64,000 nt of DNA. It comes from Coptis chinensis. Its lineage: Eukaryota; Streptophyta; Magnoliopsida; Ranunculales; Ranunculaceae. Positions within the stretch are counted from its first letter, which is position 1; each line of letters starts with the position of its first letter. This document shows, piece after piece, positions 12,271 through 23,500 of this stretch. The position numbers and the translations under genes are program-made. Under the pieces are notes generated by a model. That model made no database searches. It saw only the letters and a program-made list of their open reading frames with translations, and was not told the origin of the DNA. The stretch spans positions 95,368,001 through 95,432,000 of the forward strand of contig CM027383.1 in assembly GCA_015680905.1 (NCBI GenBank), read 5' to 3'.

Positions 12271-12546
12271 TCTCAAACACATGAACCAAATATATTGTGC
12301 GCCTATTAAGTTGTTGTAATGTTTTTAGTGGCTATGCCATTAATAAGTTCTCCCCAAGAGACATAAGAAATCAAGTAGCATAAATTTTGTTGTTATTTGT
12401 TCTTCATCAATTCATATGCATACTTAAATTCTAGATTTTGTCAAAAAAATTCACTCATCAATTTTATTCATCAAAATTTCAATTTATACATAAACTTCCT
12501 AAATTGACAGTCTACCATCAACGTCTTTTTCTTTTGGTAATACTTA
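12271..12546. other. AT-rich spacer, nothing recognised
   Basis: No open frame of note, no repeat boundary and no motif that I can support. Confidence 0.4.
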
Positions 12547-12557
12547 CTAGCTTTCAA

Positions 12558-12576
12558 ACCCGTCCTACGAACGGGT
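12558..12576 (-). other. Helitron-type 3' hairpin
   Basis: ACCCGT, 7-base loop, ACGGGT, followed on the minus strand by TTGAAAG and CTAG. Confidence 0.55.
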
Positions 12577-12919
12577 GTCGTTATATTAAATCATTGTAAA
12601 AAATATTAGCAACTATGTATAGCTATGAGATATGAAAATTATATTAAACAGTCATTCAAATTTCTTGCACCACTCTCTATAAAAATGAAGTATCAAACCT
12701 TGATAAAACTCATCGATTTCTTTTTGTTGTTAGGTTTAATAATAGAAGTTTGATTGAAGTTTTGTGAGAATGCCCAATGTGACGAAAATAATATTGAAGC
12801 TACTTGAATAGCATGACATTTTTAATCATAATAAAAAAATTATGATAAACACTACTTAAAATGCAAAGCTATATTTGTCGTGACATTTATTCCCCCTACA
12901 TATAATACAAACATGTTTT

Positions 12920-14025
12920 AGGGTTATTAGTTCAATGCATTTGCATCAAGTTTCTGATTTTCCATTAATTATTCTTTGAGGTTTGTTCAATGTAGTATAT
13001 TGCATTCAGTTTCTAATTTATCATTAAATATTATTTGAGATTAGTTTAATACAGTTGCATCAAGTTTTCGATTTCCTGTTAATTATTATTTGAGGTTAGT
13101 TTAGAGCAATTGCATCCACTTTATAATTTTCCGTTAGTTATTCATTAAGGTTAATTCACTATAATTGCATCCAGTTTTTGATGTTTCGTTAATTAGTCTT
13201 TGAGATTAGTTCAATGCATTTGCATCCAAGTTCCAATCTTCCGTTAATTACTTTTTGAGATTAGTTCAATACATCTGCATCCAGTTTCTGATTTTTCGTT
13301 ATTTATATTTTGAGGTTAGTTGAATGCAGTTGCATCTAATTTTCGATTCCCGTTATTTATTTTTTGAGGTTAGTTCAATGCAGTTGCATCCAATTTCCGA
13401 TTTTTCGTTAATTATTATTTGCGGTTTGTTCAATACATTTGCATCTAATTTTCAATTTCATGTTATTTGTTATTTGAGGTCAGTTCAATGCAATTGCATC
13501 CAGTTTCCAATTTCTCGTTTATTATTTGATAAGATTGCATTTTCATCTAGGTCCCGATTTCCAGTTAATTATTGATTGAGGTTAGTTCAATGAATTTGCA
13601 TCCAATTTCCTGTTAATTATTTCTTGAGGTTAGTTCAATGCATTTGCATCCAATTTATTATTTATGCTTTGAGGTTAGTTCGATGCAATTACATATGATT
13701 TATGATTTCCCGTTAACTATTCTTTGAGGTTATTTCAATGCATATTTGCATTTAGTTTCTGATTTCTCACCAATTATTCTATGAGGTTAGTTCAATGTAG
13801 TTGCATCCGGTTTTTGATTTTCTGTTAATTATTTTTTGAGTTTAGTTCAATGCATTTGCATCCAGTTTCTGGTTTCCCATTAATTATTATTTGAGGTTTG
13901 TTTGATGTATTTTCATACCGTTTACGATTTCCCATTAAATATTTTTCAAGGATTTGCATCCAATTTCTAATTTTCCATTAGTTAATTTTCCCGTTAATTA
14001 TTCTTTAAATTATGCATGACTCACT
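12920..14025. repeat. Array 1 of a roughly 55-bp repeat, about 20 units
   Basis: The unit reads approximately GAGGTTAGTTCAATGCA, TTTGCATCCAGTTTC, then a TGATTTCCCGTTAATTATTCTTT block. Units differ by substitutions and small deletions, and no two neighbours are identical, so this is an old array and not a recent expansion. Confidence 0.85.
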
Positions 14026-14046
14026 ATGTGGAATCTGCAAAGATTA

Positions 14047-14400
14047 TCTACGAACGGGTGTTATTATATTAATTATTCTAAAAAATATTTGCAAATACGC
14101 AGAACTATTATATATTAATATTATATTGATCACTCATCCATCCAAATTTCTTATAACGTGAAAACCTCACTCTTCATTAAAAAAAAAACTTATATTTGAT
14201 AAAACCCTTCAACTTTATTTTGTTGTTTAATAATAGAAGTTTAATTGAAGTTTTGCGAGATTACCTAATAAGGCTAAGTTTATATATATTGAAGCTACTT
14301 GAATAGCAAAGAGTTACCAATCATACGGAAAGAGATAAGATAAACACAATTTTAAATGCAAAATTATACTTATCGAGACATTCTCACAATATATAATCCA
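14047..14400. repeat. Second copy of the array header
   Basis: Matches 12566-12920: the ACGAACGGGTG start, the CACTCATC..CAAATTTCTT segment, the TAATAGAAGTTTGATTGAAG-like segment and the GAAGCTACTTGAATAGCA segment occur in the same order in both. Header plus array were therefore duplicated as one block. Confidence 0.75.
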
Positions 14401-14404
14401 ACTA

Positions 14405-15345
14405 TGTTTTGAGGTTAGTTTAATGTATTTGCATCAAGTTTCGATTTTTTAAGTTATTTTATATTTTGAGGTTAGTTCAATGCGGTTGAATCCAATTTCG
14501 ATTTCCGTTATTTTTTTAGGTTACTTTAATGCGGTTGCATCTAGTTTTCGATTTTTCATTAATTACTCTTTGTAGTTAGTTCAATACATTTGCATCCAAT
14601 TTCCAATTTCATTAATTGTTCTTTGAGGTCATCTCAATACATTTGCATCCGGTTTTCGATTTCCGTTAATTAGTCGTAAGATTAGTTTAATACATTTGCA
14701 TACAATTTCTAATTTTCGTTTATTATTTGATAAGGTTGCATTTGCATCTAGTTTCCGATTTCCCGTTAATTATTGTTTGAGGTTAATTCAATGAATTTGC
14801 ATCCAGTTTCTAATTTTTCGTTAATTATTTATTGAGGTTAGTTCAATGCATTCGCATCCAGTTTATTTTTTAAGATTAATTAGTTCAGTGCAGTTGCATC
14901 CGGTTTCTGATTTCCCATTAATTATTCTTTAAGATTAGTTCCATGCATTTGCATCATGTTTCCAATTTATAATTAATTTTTATTTGAGGTTAGTTCAATG
15001 TAGTTGCATCCAGTTTTCGATTTCCCGTTAATTTAATCTTTGAATGTTAGTTCAATGCATTTACATCCAGTTTCCGATTTCTCGACAATTATTTTTTGAT
15101 ATTAGTTTGATGTATTTGCATCTAAGTTTTGATTTTCCGTTAATTATTCTTTGAGGTTAGTTTAATGCAGTTGTATACTTGTATCCATATTCTGATTTTC
15201 TATTAATTAATTTTTAAGATTAGTTTAATGCTTGCATTTGCATCTAGTTTCTGATTTTCTGCTAAATATTATTTGAGGTTAGTTTGATGGATATAAATGC
15301 ATCCACTTTTCGGTTCCCCATTAATTGTTCTTTGACATTAGTTTT
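14405..15345. repeat. Array 2 of the roughly 55-bp repeat, about 17 units
   Basis: Same unit as array 1. It shares an unusual shortened variant (GTTTATTATTTGATAAG..TTGCAT, near 14720) with array 1 (near 13520), followed by units of the same type, which shows the arrays are copies of one ancestral array. Confidence 0.85.
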
Positions 15346-15538
15346 ATTCAGTATTATATATGTTTTAAAATATTTGTCATTATTGCTTTGCCGTTATTTT
15401 TTTTTTCATTTTCTATTATATATTTTGTGATGTTATTTTTTGTATAATTTAATTTTACACATGTAATTTGTTTTGGTTTGGTATATAATTTATTTAAGCT
15501 CACTTTAACGAATCTCATTTTTTAAGACACTGAATCTC

Positions 15539-15540
<2 letters not shown>

Positions 15541-15578
<38 letters not shown>
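15541..15578. repeat. (TA)n microsatellite
   Basis: About 18 consecutive TA dinucleotides. Confidence 0.95.
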
Positions 15579-15579
<1 letters not shown>

Positions 15580-16400
15580 TGTTGAAAATTTATAAATTTA
15601 ATTGGAATATATCGTAATTATTGTGGCCAGAATAGTGATTTTTGGAATCCTTAACTATGAATAATTGTTTAAATCTCATTGTGGATGACGCATCAAATCG
15701 AAATGGTTTTAGGAAAAATCGTTTTCGGTGGAAACTATTGCTTTTAGTAATTTAGTTTTTTGTTTTTTTTTTTTCGTAATTAGCTATATTGTTTAGGAAA
15801 AGTTGGAAACTCTGTGAAACTCTAGATGAGATTATTTTTTTTTCGTAATTAGTTATAGTGTTTAGGAAAAGTTAGAGACTTTCTGAAACTTTAGATGAAA
15901 TTGTTTTCTTATTTATATCATACTTTTTTATAAGTAGTAATAAAGTTTAGAAAAAACTAGAGTCCCTGCAAGTGTTCCAAAAAATAGATTGGTGAGGGTA
16001 TAATTATAATATATATCTAAGGAATTGAAATATGTCGTAATTATTGTGGCCGTAATTGTGATTTTTTGAATCCTTAACTGAATAAATGTCTAAATCACAC
16101 AATAGATGACGCATCAAATTGAAAGGGTTTTAGGAAAATCGTTTTCAGTGGAAATTATTGTTTTTAGCAATTTAGTTTTTTGTCTCATATTTTTTTTTCG
16201 TAATTATATTAGTAATATTGTTTAAGAAAAGTTTGAGATTCTGTGAAACTCTAGATGAGATTGTTTTTTTTCGTAATTAGCTATAGTGTTTAGGAAAAGT
16301 TGAAGAGTCACTAAAACTCTAGATGAGATTGTTTCCTTATTTATATCATACTTTTTTATATTTAGTAATAGAGTTTAGGAAAAACTGGAGTCTCTATCTA
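15580..16400. repeat. Duplicated block of about 430 bp
   Basis: 15599-15990 and 16020-16400 share the same ordered landmarks: GTCGTAATTATTGTGGCC or a close variant, GATGACGCATCAAAT, GTTTTAGGAAAA, a T-run then CGTAATTAG, and AACTCTAGATGAGATTGT. A smaller repeat (GTGTTTAGGAAAAGTT..GAAACT) recurs inside each half. Confidence 0.75.
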
Positions 16401-16506
16401 TAATATATATCTAAAGATAAAGATAAATATTTGTTTCCTATTTTTTCTTAATTAGTCATGACACATGGACACTCTAGAAACACTTCCTCAATTGAAGAGG
16501 GTAGAG

Positions 16507-16508
<2 letters not shown>

Positions 16509-16538
<30 letters not shown>
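16509..16538. repeat. (TA)n tract at the probable Helitron 5' side
   Basis: About 13 TA dinucleotides after GGGTAGAGCTATAA. Confidence 0.85.
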
Positions 16539-16769
16539 ATGAGTTTCTTAAATGTTATAATTATTATAGGTGTTTTCTTTTACGTACCTAATTTAAAAAA
16601 TCTGAAAATTTAATAATTTTCCATATATGTTGCCAATGATTTAGGATAAAAGCTTGGAAACGATTTTATTAAGAATTTGTTTCCATCTTAAACTCCTACT
16701 GCCCCTATTACTCAACACGAATCCCAAAGTAGAAGAGTCAATCTCAACCACCAATATTTTTTTTTTCTA

Positions 16770-17015
16770 AGTGAGCAAGATTTTGTATTAAAAATGAGAA
16801 AGAAGTTACATGGAAATTGTTTCGACCAAATATGATCAAAACACTAAGTGGTAACGAAAGAGATGAATAACGTAGAAAAATAGTGAGAAAAGTGATGGTG
16901 ATTGAGTGAATGATGAGACTGTGCCTTTTGGTTGCCTACATACCCAAATTATCGATGTGATCAAGTCTTAATAACGTAGTTTTTTATGAAAAATAGTGTG
17001 TTATTATAACTTCTC
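16770..17015 (+). repeat. LTR fragment related to the gypsy LTR at 52.8 kb
   Basis: Shares ordered blocks with 52825-53015: ATATGATCAAAACA, AACGTAGAAAA, GTGATGGTGAT, GAATGATGAGACTGT, GGTTGCCTAC, TACCCAAATTATC, GATCAAGTCT and GAAAAATAGT. Only this part is present, with no coding region beside it. Confidence 0.7.
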
Positions 17016-17146
17016 GTGTCAACATTAAAAGTACAAATAGGAGTGAGAATGTGACAGGAAGAGAAAGAGTATTGTAAGTAAGGGCAAAATAGTCAAAAAT
17101 CCGTTGAATGGGTAAAAATTAAAAGGCATGGGCTGAAGCACAATGT

Positions 17147-17453
17147 GCAATTATCATGGTCGAATTAAGAATTTAACCTTTGTACCCAATTTAAAGTATG
17201 TGCCCAATGTAAAATTATCATGAGAAAAGCTTCGGTTCTCAACGCTTAGGACCGAAATGCGTCCAAAGTGGCCGAAGACCACACATTTGGTATCCACATT
17301 AGCATTTTCACACAAAAAATTTAAAACAAAAAAACAAAAAATACTATATATGTGGTCCTTAGCGGCTTTGGACACAGCGACTGAGTACCGAAGTCTTTTC
17401 CAATTATCATGGCCTTAACCTTTGTACCCCAATTTAAAGTATGTGCCAGATGA
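17147..17453. repeat. Direct repeat flanking MITE A
   Basis: CAATTATCATGG, TTAACCTTTGTACCC and CAATTTAAAGTATGTGCC occur in this order at 17149-17207 and again at 17401-17453, on either side of the MITE. Confidence 0.75.
17222..17401. mobile_element. MITE A, Mutator-like size and target site
   Basis: The ends form a long imperfect inverted repeat (GAGAAAAGCTTCGGT against the complement of ACCGAAGTCTTTTCC), continuing inward through the GTCCAAAG and ACCACA blocks. The 9 bases AATTATCAT lie on both sides, the Mutator target length. The same 9 bases also belong to a pre-existing local repeat, which weakens the target-duplication argument. No coding capacity. Confidence 0.6.
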
Positions 17454-17835
17454 CATTTTTGAGTTGGGCATTAATATTTCTCTCATTGTGGGCAGGTGAG
17501 CCAAGTCAAGACTCTTTTGTAGTCAAATGGGTCACATTTCAAAATTAATGGCTTATCCTTTAAGGTAGTCATGGACCGTGTAGTCCTGTGTGCTATCCTT
17601 CTGTGTACCTTGAATTTAATCAATAAACATTTGAAAAAAATGTACACAAAGTCACAAACCAAACATGGAAGATGACATATTTCATACTTACCTGGCCCAA
17701 AATTCTTATGATCTCCACCTCCCCAAGCATGTTGTCACTATTGTGCCACAAACTTGATTAAATATTACTTCTAGAAAAAGGAGACTCTCAATTAGTCCGG
17801 ACCACGTGATTTAATTCTCACATACCACGTGTACA

Positions 17836-18180
17836 TGTTTAAGCTCAATAATTAGGGCAGGGAATCGGACCGGGTAGACCCGAATTTGACCCGACCCAAT
17901 TACCGAATACATCGGGTTCGGGTTGATTTTTATATCCGTTTATATAATCAGGTCGGATTCGGGTTTGGGTTCGGATTCGGATTCGGATATAATTTTTTGG
18001 TTTTTTTTGAATTTTTAGTGTTATTGGATCGGGTTAGTCGGGATTCGGATATTAAATTTTGGATATAATCGGATTCGAGTTCGGATTCGGATATTATGAA
18101 ACTATTTGGATTCAGATTCGGATATAGCCATATCCGACCGAACCGACCCGATCGGATAATAGCCATATCCAAAATGGCGA
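17836..18180. mobile_element. CGGGTTCGG-rich hAT-like fragment
   Basis: Starts TAGGGCAGGGAAT and is dense in GGATTCGG/CCGACCCG repeats. The same start is found at 43794. A matching right terminal repeat was not found, so it may be truncated. The apparent open frames (repeats of G-F or P-N) are the repeat being read. Confidence 0.45.
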
Positions 18181-18185
18181 AAATC

Positions 18186-18320
18186 ACCATATTGATGATT
18201 TTTCAAGAATCAGTCATCAATATATCAATAAGTTTACCTGTTGCATGGGTTCATACAAAATGGCATGAAATATCACCATATTGATGATTTTTCAAGAATC
18301 AGTCATCAATATATCACATG
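18186..18320. repeat. Short direct repeat
   Basis: CACCATATTGATGATTTTTC followed by AAGAATCAGTCATCAATATATCA occurs twice, about 84 bases apart. Confidence 0.8.
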
Positions 18321-18378
18321 TCATTAGTTTACCTGTTAAAATTTCATGGAGCCAAATTCCATCTACTACCTAAACTTT

Positions 18379-18556
18379 GAGAAAAGGGATTAGGACCAAA
18401 ATGTGTTTAGAATAGCTGAGGACTACACATTTAGTATCCATATTAGTATTTTCACATAAAAAATCTTTAAAAATAAAAAAAAAATATAAAAAAATAAATA
18501 CCAAACGTGTAGTTTTCAACCGTTTTGAACACATTTCGGTCCTAAGCTCTTCTTTG
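18379..18556. mobile_element. MITE B, same family as MITE A
   Basis: TTAGGACCAAAATGTG at the left pairs with CACATTTCGGTCCTAA at the right. The inner blocks (GACTACACATTTAGTATCC, then ATTAGTATTTTCACA) match MITE A. No convincing target duplication. Confidence 0.6.
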
Positions 18557-19085
18557 TACAATTTGAAATCTGCCGAAACAAAAATAAAAAATTCAGGATG
18601 CCGATATTTTAGTGGTGATATATAAAAAAGAAAAAAGAAAAAACACCAAGGTGGTTATCCGTGGGTGAAATGATGAACACAATCATTAAGCTGAGATCAC
18701 AAAGTAAAATTCTGTGACAATTTTGTTTCTACTTTGGAACCAGACATAGAGTGATGTCAGTAGGTCCCACGTAAGCAAAATGAATGGTACTTACAACCGT
18801 GGATACCTACGCCCCACATGATGCGTATCTAACGAGGATCATTCAGTCATAGTCTTTCATAATCAGTCTCTTTGACCATAAATTAAGCCTTTTCTATTTT
18901 TGTACATTTCCCTACTTTGACTGAATAGTCCACATCGATTGGGGTCCAATAATTCCTCAATTCCACAACTACCCTTACTTCTTCAATCGTTTTACTAGAA
19001 TGTTGGTAAAAAATTTCACCCACGGTGATTATCAATCTTAATCTAATTTTGTGCTCCATTATATACTGTAGAATAATATTTTACC
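18557..19085. other. Intergenic, nothing recognised
   Basis: AT-rich sequence without open frames or clear repeat boundaries. Confidence 0.4.
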
Positions 19086-19088
19086 TAA

Positions 19089-19437
19089 GAGCATCACTAG
19101 GTGGCCGCATCACTATTTATAAATTTGCTTCTAATTCTCAAAATTTCGGTGGATTTCAACTCTAAGTGGAAGCATTCACAGTCGCATCACTTGTCTAGCC
19201 ACATTTTTAGTTGTAAATTTTCGATTTCAAATGCAAATGGGGCGCGCCAGTGGTAATATCGCGCGCCATTGCAAATATCGCATAAATTTGTTTTTTTTTA
19301 AAATTTAGGGTGACATTGAAAATGTTACGCGATAGTACTAATAACACGTAGGGTGAAATTTGTAGCCACCTAAAATTGGTCAGATTTAAAAAAAAAATTT
19401 GTCAAATTTCAGAAGCAACCACCACCTAGAAATGCTC
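19089..19437. mobile_element. Tourist/PIF-Harbinger-like MITE
   Basis: GAGCATCACTAGGTGG at the left is the inverted partner of CCACCTAGAAATGCTC at the right. TAA lies on both sides (19086-19088 and 19438-19440), the three-base target of this superfamily. 349 bp, no coding capacity. It lies just upstream of the pseudokinase gene. Confidence 0.7.
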
Positions 19438-19619
19438 TAACACATACATGAACGATGTTATAAATCTCCGAGTTAGGAAGAAAATAGGTTTGGACTAGTA
19501 GTTACAAGTTACAACGTTGGTATCAAGTTAGAATAAGAAAAGGGTATATCCGTAAAAGAAGAGTGTTTAAAAAAAAACGTTTTCTGATGCTTGAATAGTA
19601 ATATAGTGTTTTTAGAGTC

Positions 19620-20590
19620 TGTGTTTCCCACTAAAACAATTCCTGAACTTTGACTGTTGCTTCTCTCTCTCTCTCTTTCAGTTTCTTGTTTTTTTTTCTT
19701 TCCTTTTTTCTCACCATTTCAAATTTTCAATAAGCTTTTGCTTTGAATTGACGTCTAATTCTGAAGTGCCCCTTCTCCACATTCAATCCAATCAACTCAC
19801 GGAACTCCACACTGAGTCTCTGTTTTCCCCCCTCTTTGTTTGGATCTTAAATTGGTTCAGAATTGGTTAATTTCTTCAGATCCTTTCAGGTCAGATTCAT
19901 TTCTTTTTTTTTTTTTTTTTTTTTTTTTAAACTTTTGTTTTTTACTTCAAGTTCTGCTTCAATAGTGATTACCTTTAGGAAATGGAAATACCCTTTTTAG
20001 TTTATATATATATATTTTTATTGATGAATTTTGTTAGAAAGTGCAAGATTGGTTTTTTATTCAGATTAGTTAATTTAATATGCATGGTGATCTTTAAACT
20101 AGGGACTCAAAGTGCCCCTTTATGTGTTATCATGCTTTTGATGAAAATTAACAAGAGATTTATGTTTGGAGTTTTGATGCAATTCTGTGATATACATCAT
20201 TGGAATTTAAAATGCCTGTTTCTATATTTGTTTTATATTTTGCTAATTAATTTGTTGAGTTTGAGCTACAAGGGAGCTGAATTGTTGATTTTGTTTTCAC
20301 ATGAAACCTTTTATGGAGAAGTTAATGTCTCTGTCATTTTCCCCCTTCCTTCAATTATTCTGTTCTTTTAAATTATGAATTTTAAAGAGGTTCTGTGTTT
20401 ATGAGTGGGTGCGGGATTTCCCCCTTTTAATTCTTAATAAGGCTTAGAGCTATAAGTGTTTCTTGTAGAAGGATTTTCCATTACATTGTGTTCACTTCAT
20501 TGTGTATTGGAGTTTTACTCTGTGGTCATTGTTTATTAAAACTTCTCTTATTGCAGGAGGCACTTCAATTTAAAGAAAGAAATTGAAGAC
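19620..20590 (+). promoter_or_regulatory. 5' leader of the pseudokinase gene with a leader intron
   Basis: A CT-rich stretch (19663-19690) typical of plant 5' leaders is followed by a probable donor CAG|GTCAGA at 19889/19890. A good acceptor TTGCAG at 20556 lies 34 bases before the ATG. The intervening 667 bases are T-rich and intron-like. The transcription start is not defined. Confidence 0.5.
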
Positions 20591-23500
20591 ATGGGTTGTT
20601 TCACAGTTTTGAAGAGTAAGAAGAAGAAGTGTGATTACCCTGTCATTGCTAAACGGATTAAACCTCAGGATATTACACCTACAGTGCTCCCGGAGCCTAA
20701 GACCAATAGCCGGTCTCTCCAATCTGCTCCTCCAAGCTTCAAGACGAGAACTCAACCTGTACAAGTTCAACCAGTTAGGCAAATCACCAAGAGTAGAGCC
20801 CGCGCTTTATCTGCTCCGTCAAGCCTAGATGTTGACGAGCATGACGCAATCTCACCAACTCAATGTGATGAATATGAAGATTCTAAGAGCCGCATTTGCC
20901 TGACAAAAGAACAACGCAGTCCATGTCCTCAACCACTTCCTCTTCCATCACAACAGAGTGGCTCTATGTTGAGAAACATGGGTAGCTTCAAGTCAGGGAA
21001 TGCTAGCGGCCCCCTATATGCATCTGGCCCTTTGCCACTGCCTCCTCTGGTAGGCCTTCGGAACTTCTCTTTTGAAGAAATCGCATCTGCTTGTCAGCAA
21101 TTTTCACCAGATCGATGCATTTCGGAAGGTCAATCTTCAGTATTCTACAAAGCTTCATTTGGAGACGAAACCTCAGCTTCCAAAAAGCTCGAAGCTACTG
21201 TTACTCGCCTTCTTTTGTTCAAGCAGGTAAGATACAGTTTTCAACCCTAGGCAGCTGGGCCTCATGTATACATCTTTGACAGAATATGTACTTTATTCAA
21301 TCCTTGGCTTTGAACGAACTAATATCTTAGAATGACTGTTATAAAACTAGTCACAACCAGACTTTACAATGAATTAAACCTATTGTTCTTTTTCCCAACG
21401 CATGCAGCCTGAAATTTCGTTTTATTCTATGTTCTTTCTGTATAACTTTGCAGGGATTTAAAGAATTTGTTAATGAGGTTAACATCATTGCATCTTTGCA
21501 ACATCCTCATCTCTGCAAACTGCTGGGTTTTCATGCACGTGAGGGTTCAGATCAACGCTTGTTGGTCTATGAGAGGCTCGCCCATGGGAGCTTGGACTTG
21601 CTATTGTTCGGTAGATCTGATGGGTTTCACATCGATTGGTGCACCAGGACTAAAGTGGCTCTGTGTGCGGCACAGGGTCTTGCCTTTTTACATGAAGAAG
21701 GACCTTTTCAGGTAATAATAGATTTAGTTGGTTTCTCTGAGACTCTGAGGGCTAATTATTCAACTTTTAAAAGATATATAGCATATGATCTTAATATTGA
21801 GTCTTCTATAGAAATATCAGCTAAGTCAAATAAAAAAGTTGTGCACATTTGCAATTGTTCTTTTAAGATGGAATAGTTGGCTGGTATAAGCTAGTGTCAA
21901 ATACACCGATCCAGAGAAATAAAAGGAAAAGTTGGTGCCAGTTGTAGCGTAAAGGCTCCATGCTGTGTTGTTGGACCCACAATATTATTAGAAAAGCGTT
22001 TTTAGAACTATCTGCTCCAGTACTTTAAAAATCCAAGTCTTGTAGAGAGGATCACACACAAAAATCATTGTTAATTTTGAATATATCCACAATGGATGAC
22101 CTCCTGGTCAATTCATTTGTATTACAACTACTGTTATCTGTTCGCTATTTGTCTTAAATTAAGAGCAACGATATCAAACATCTATGAGAAATGGCTATGT
22201 AACGTATAAAACCAATAAAAATGTATTGTTGTTAATGGAGAAGAAGTTGGAGAAAAAGAGGATACGGCCTTATTAGTTTTGGTCTTGTATCAGTTCAATA
22301 TATGTACGAAAAATAATGGTGTACAATATAGAAACTGCCTAAAATATTTGGCGCTCCCCCTGAACCCCCAGTGGGCCACCCACCCGCACACAACTAGTAG
22401 CATTATGGGACATTTCCCTAGTCCGCCTCTCAGGAGATGTCTTCTTAGAACTCTAACAAAACCATTTTTTTCCCATCAGCTCCTAGTCCCTTTTCCATTT
22501 TATATGTGCTTATGGTTGATGGACATACAGTATGTCATCATCATCTCAAAAGTCCAATTATTTGGTATCTCTTATTTACTTATTCACTCAGTGGTTCTGC
22601 TGTATTTACAGGCAATGTACAACGAGTTCTCAACTGCCAACATACAGATTGACAAAGACTTCAGCGCGAAGCTCTCAGGTTATGGTTGTGTCAGCCACAA
22701 CCCGGAAGCAGAAATCTCAAACACTTCCCCGGTAAGGGATAACATTAGGATTAATGGATTATTTGAAATTATGCTTACTATGAGTTAAAATGCTACCTTC
22801 TCATTTTTGCTGTCTCGTTTCAATCCATTAATTGTTATGCGTGGAACCTACTATATATATGGACTATTACAAGATATCAGCTAACCTCAAGGATGAGAAA
22901 TGTATAGATTGTTATAATAATGAGCAATATGTGTGTGTGTGTGTGTGTGTGCTTCACGAATTCTAAGAAGAGAATTACTTCATACATGAGTTGCACCTTT
23001 CTTTCCCCGAGGGATGATATATCAATCAGCTTGCACATTTTTTTTTGCTGGGTAAGCTCGTTCGATTTTATTAAAAGGAAAAAAAGAACAAAAAAATGGT
23101 GTGAGTGGATTGTGACAAGTTCACATCTCACTCAGAATCAGCACTAGGTCTTTACAAAGATTCAAAAAAGTGCAAAGCGCTATCTAAATCTATAGTAGGT
23201 ACTAGCAGGATGCTCCCATCTTGTAATCCATGAAGGTCTACCAAGATATGTTCTTCCCATGTTGTCTGTAAGTGTGACTCCCTTTCTGGCAGCAGCATCA
23301 GCAGAGAAGTTTGCTTCTCTCCAAATTGAAGTGATGACAAACTTTTGTAGCATATTTTGGACATGTTTCCATCTGTGCATAAAGGCCCATGGCAGCTGTG
23401 ACGATCCAAAAGCCTGGACTGCTGCTTCAGAGTCTGTTTCAACCCAAATGTCAGACCATCCCTTAGTGGTTGCCAGTTCAAGGGCTTCAATGATTGCCAA

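Larger units (their letters stand above)
12547..16540 (-). mobile_element. Helitron-like non-autonomous element with internal arrays
   Basis: Read on the minus strand, the left end is a 6-bp-stem hairpin (ACCCGT/ACGGGT) followed 7 bases later by CTAG and then T, the standard 3' end of a Helitron inserted between A and T. The interior holds two repeat arrays and a duplicated 3' block, and no Rep/helicase gene. A second hairpin-like header (ACGAACGGGTG, about 14051) shows an internal duplication. The 5' TC end could not be fixed; it should lie near the TA-rich tract at 16500-16540. Confidence 0.5.

Noticed and set aside
12558..12576. The hairpin as a transcription terminator or CRISPR-type repeat
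   Set aside because: This is plant nuclear DNA; spacing to CTAG and T fits a Helitron end, and the 55-bp arrays have no unique spacers.
17886..18190. Open frames with runs of G-F or P-N on both strands
   Set aside because: They arise from the GGATTCGG-type repeat read in different frames; no start context, and the same repeat occurs elsewhere.
19982..20371. A hydrophobic open frame of 129 codons upstream of the pseudokinase
   Set aside because: It lies wholly inside the T-rich leader intron; hydrophobic residues come from T-rich codons.
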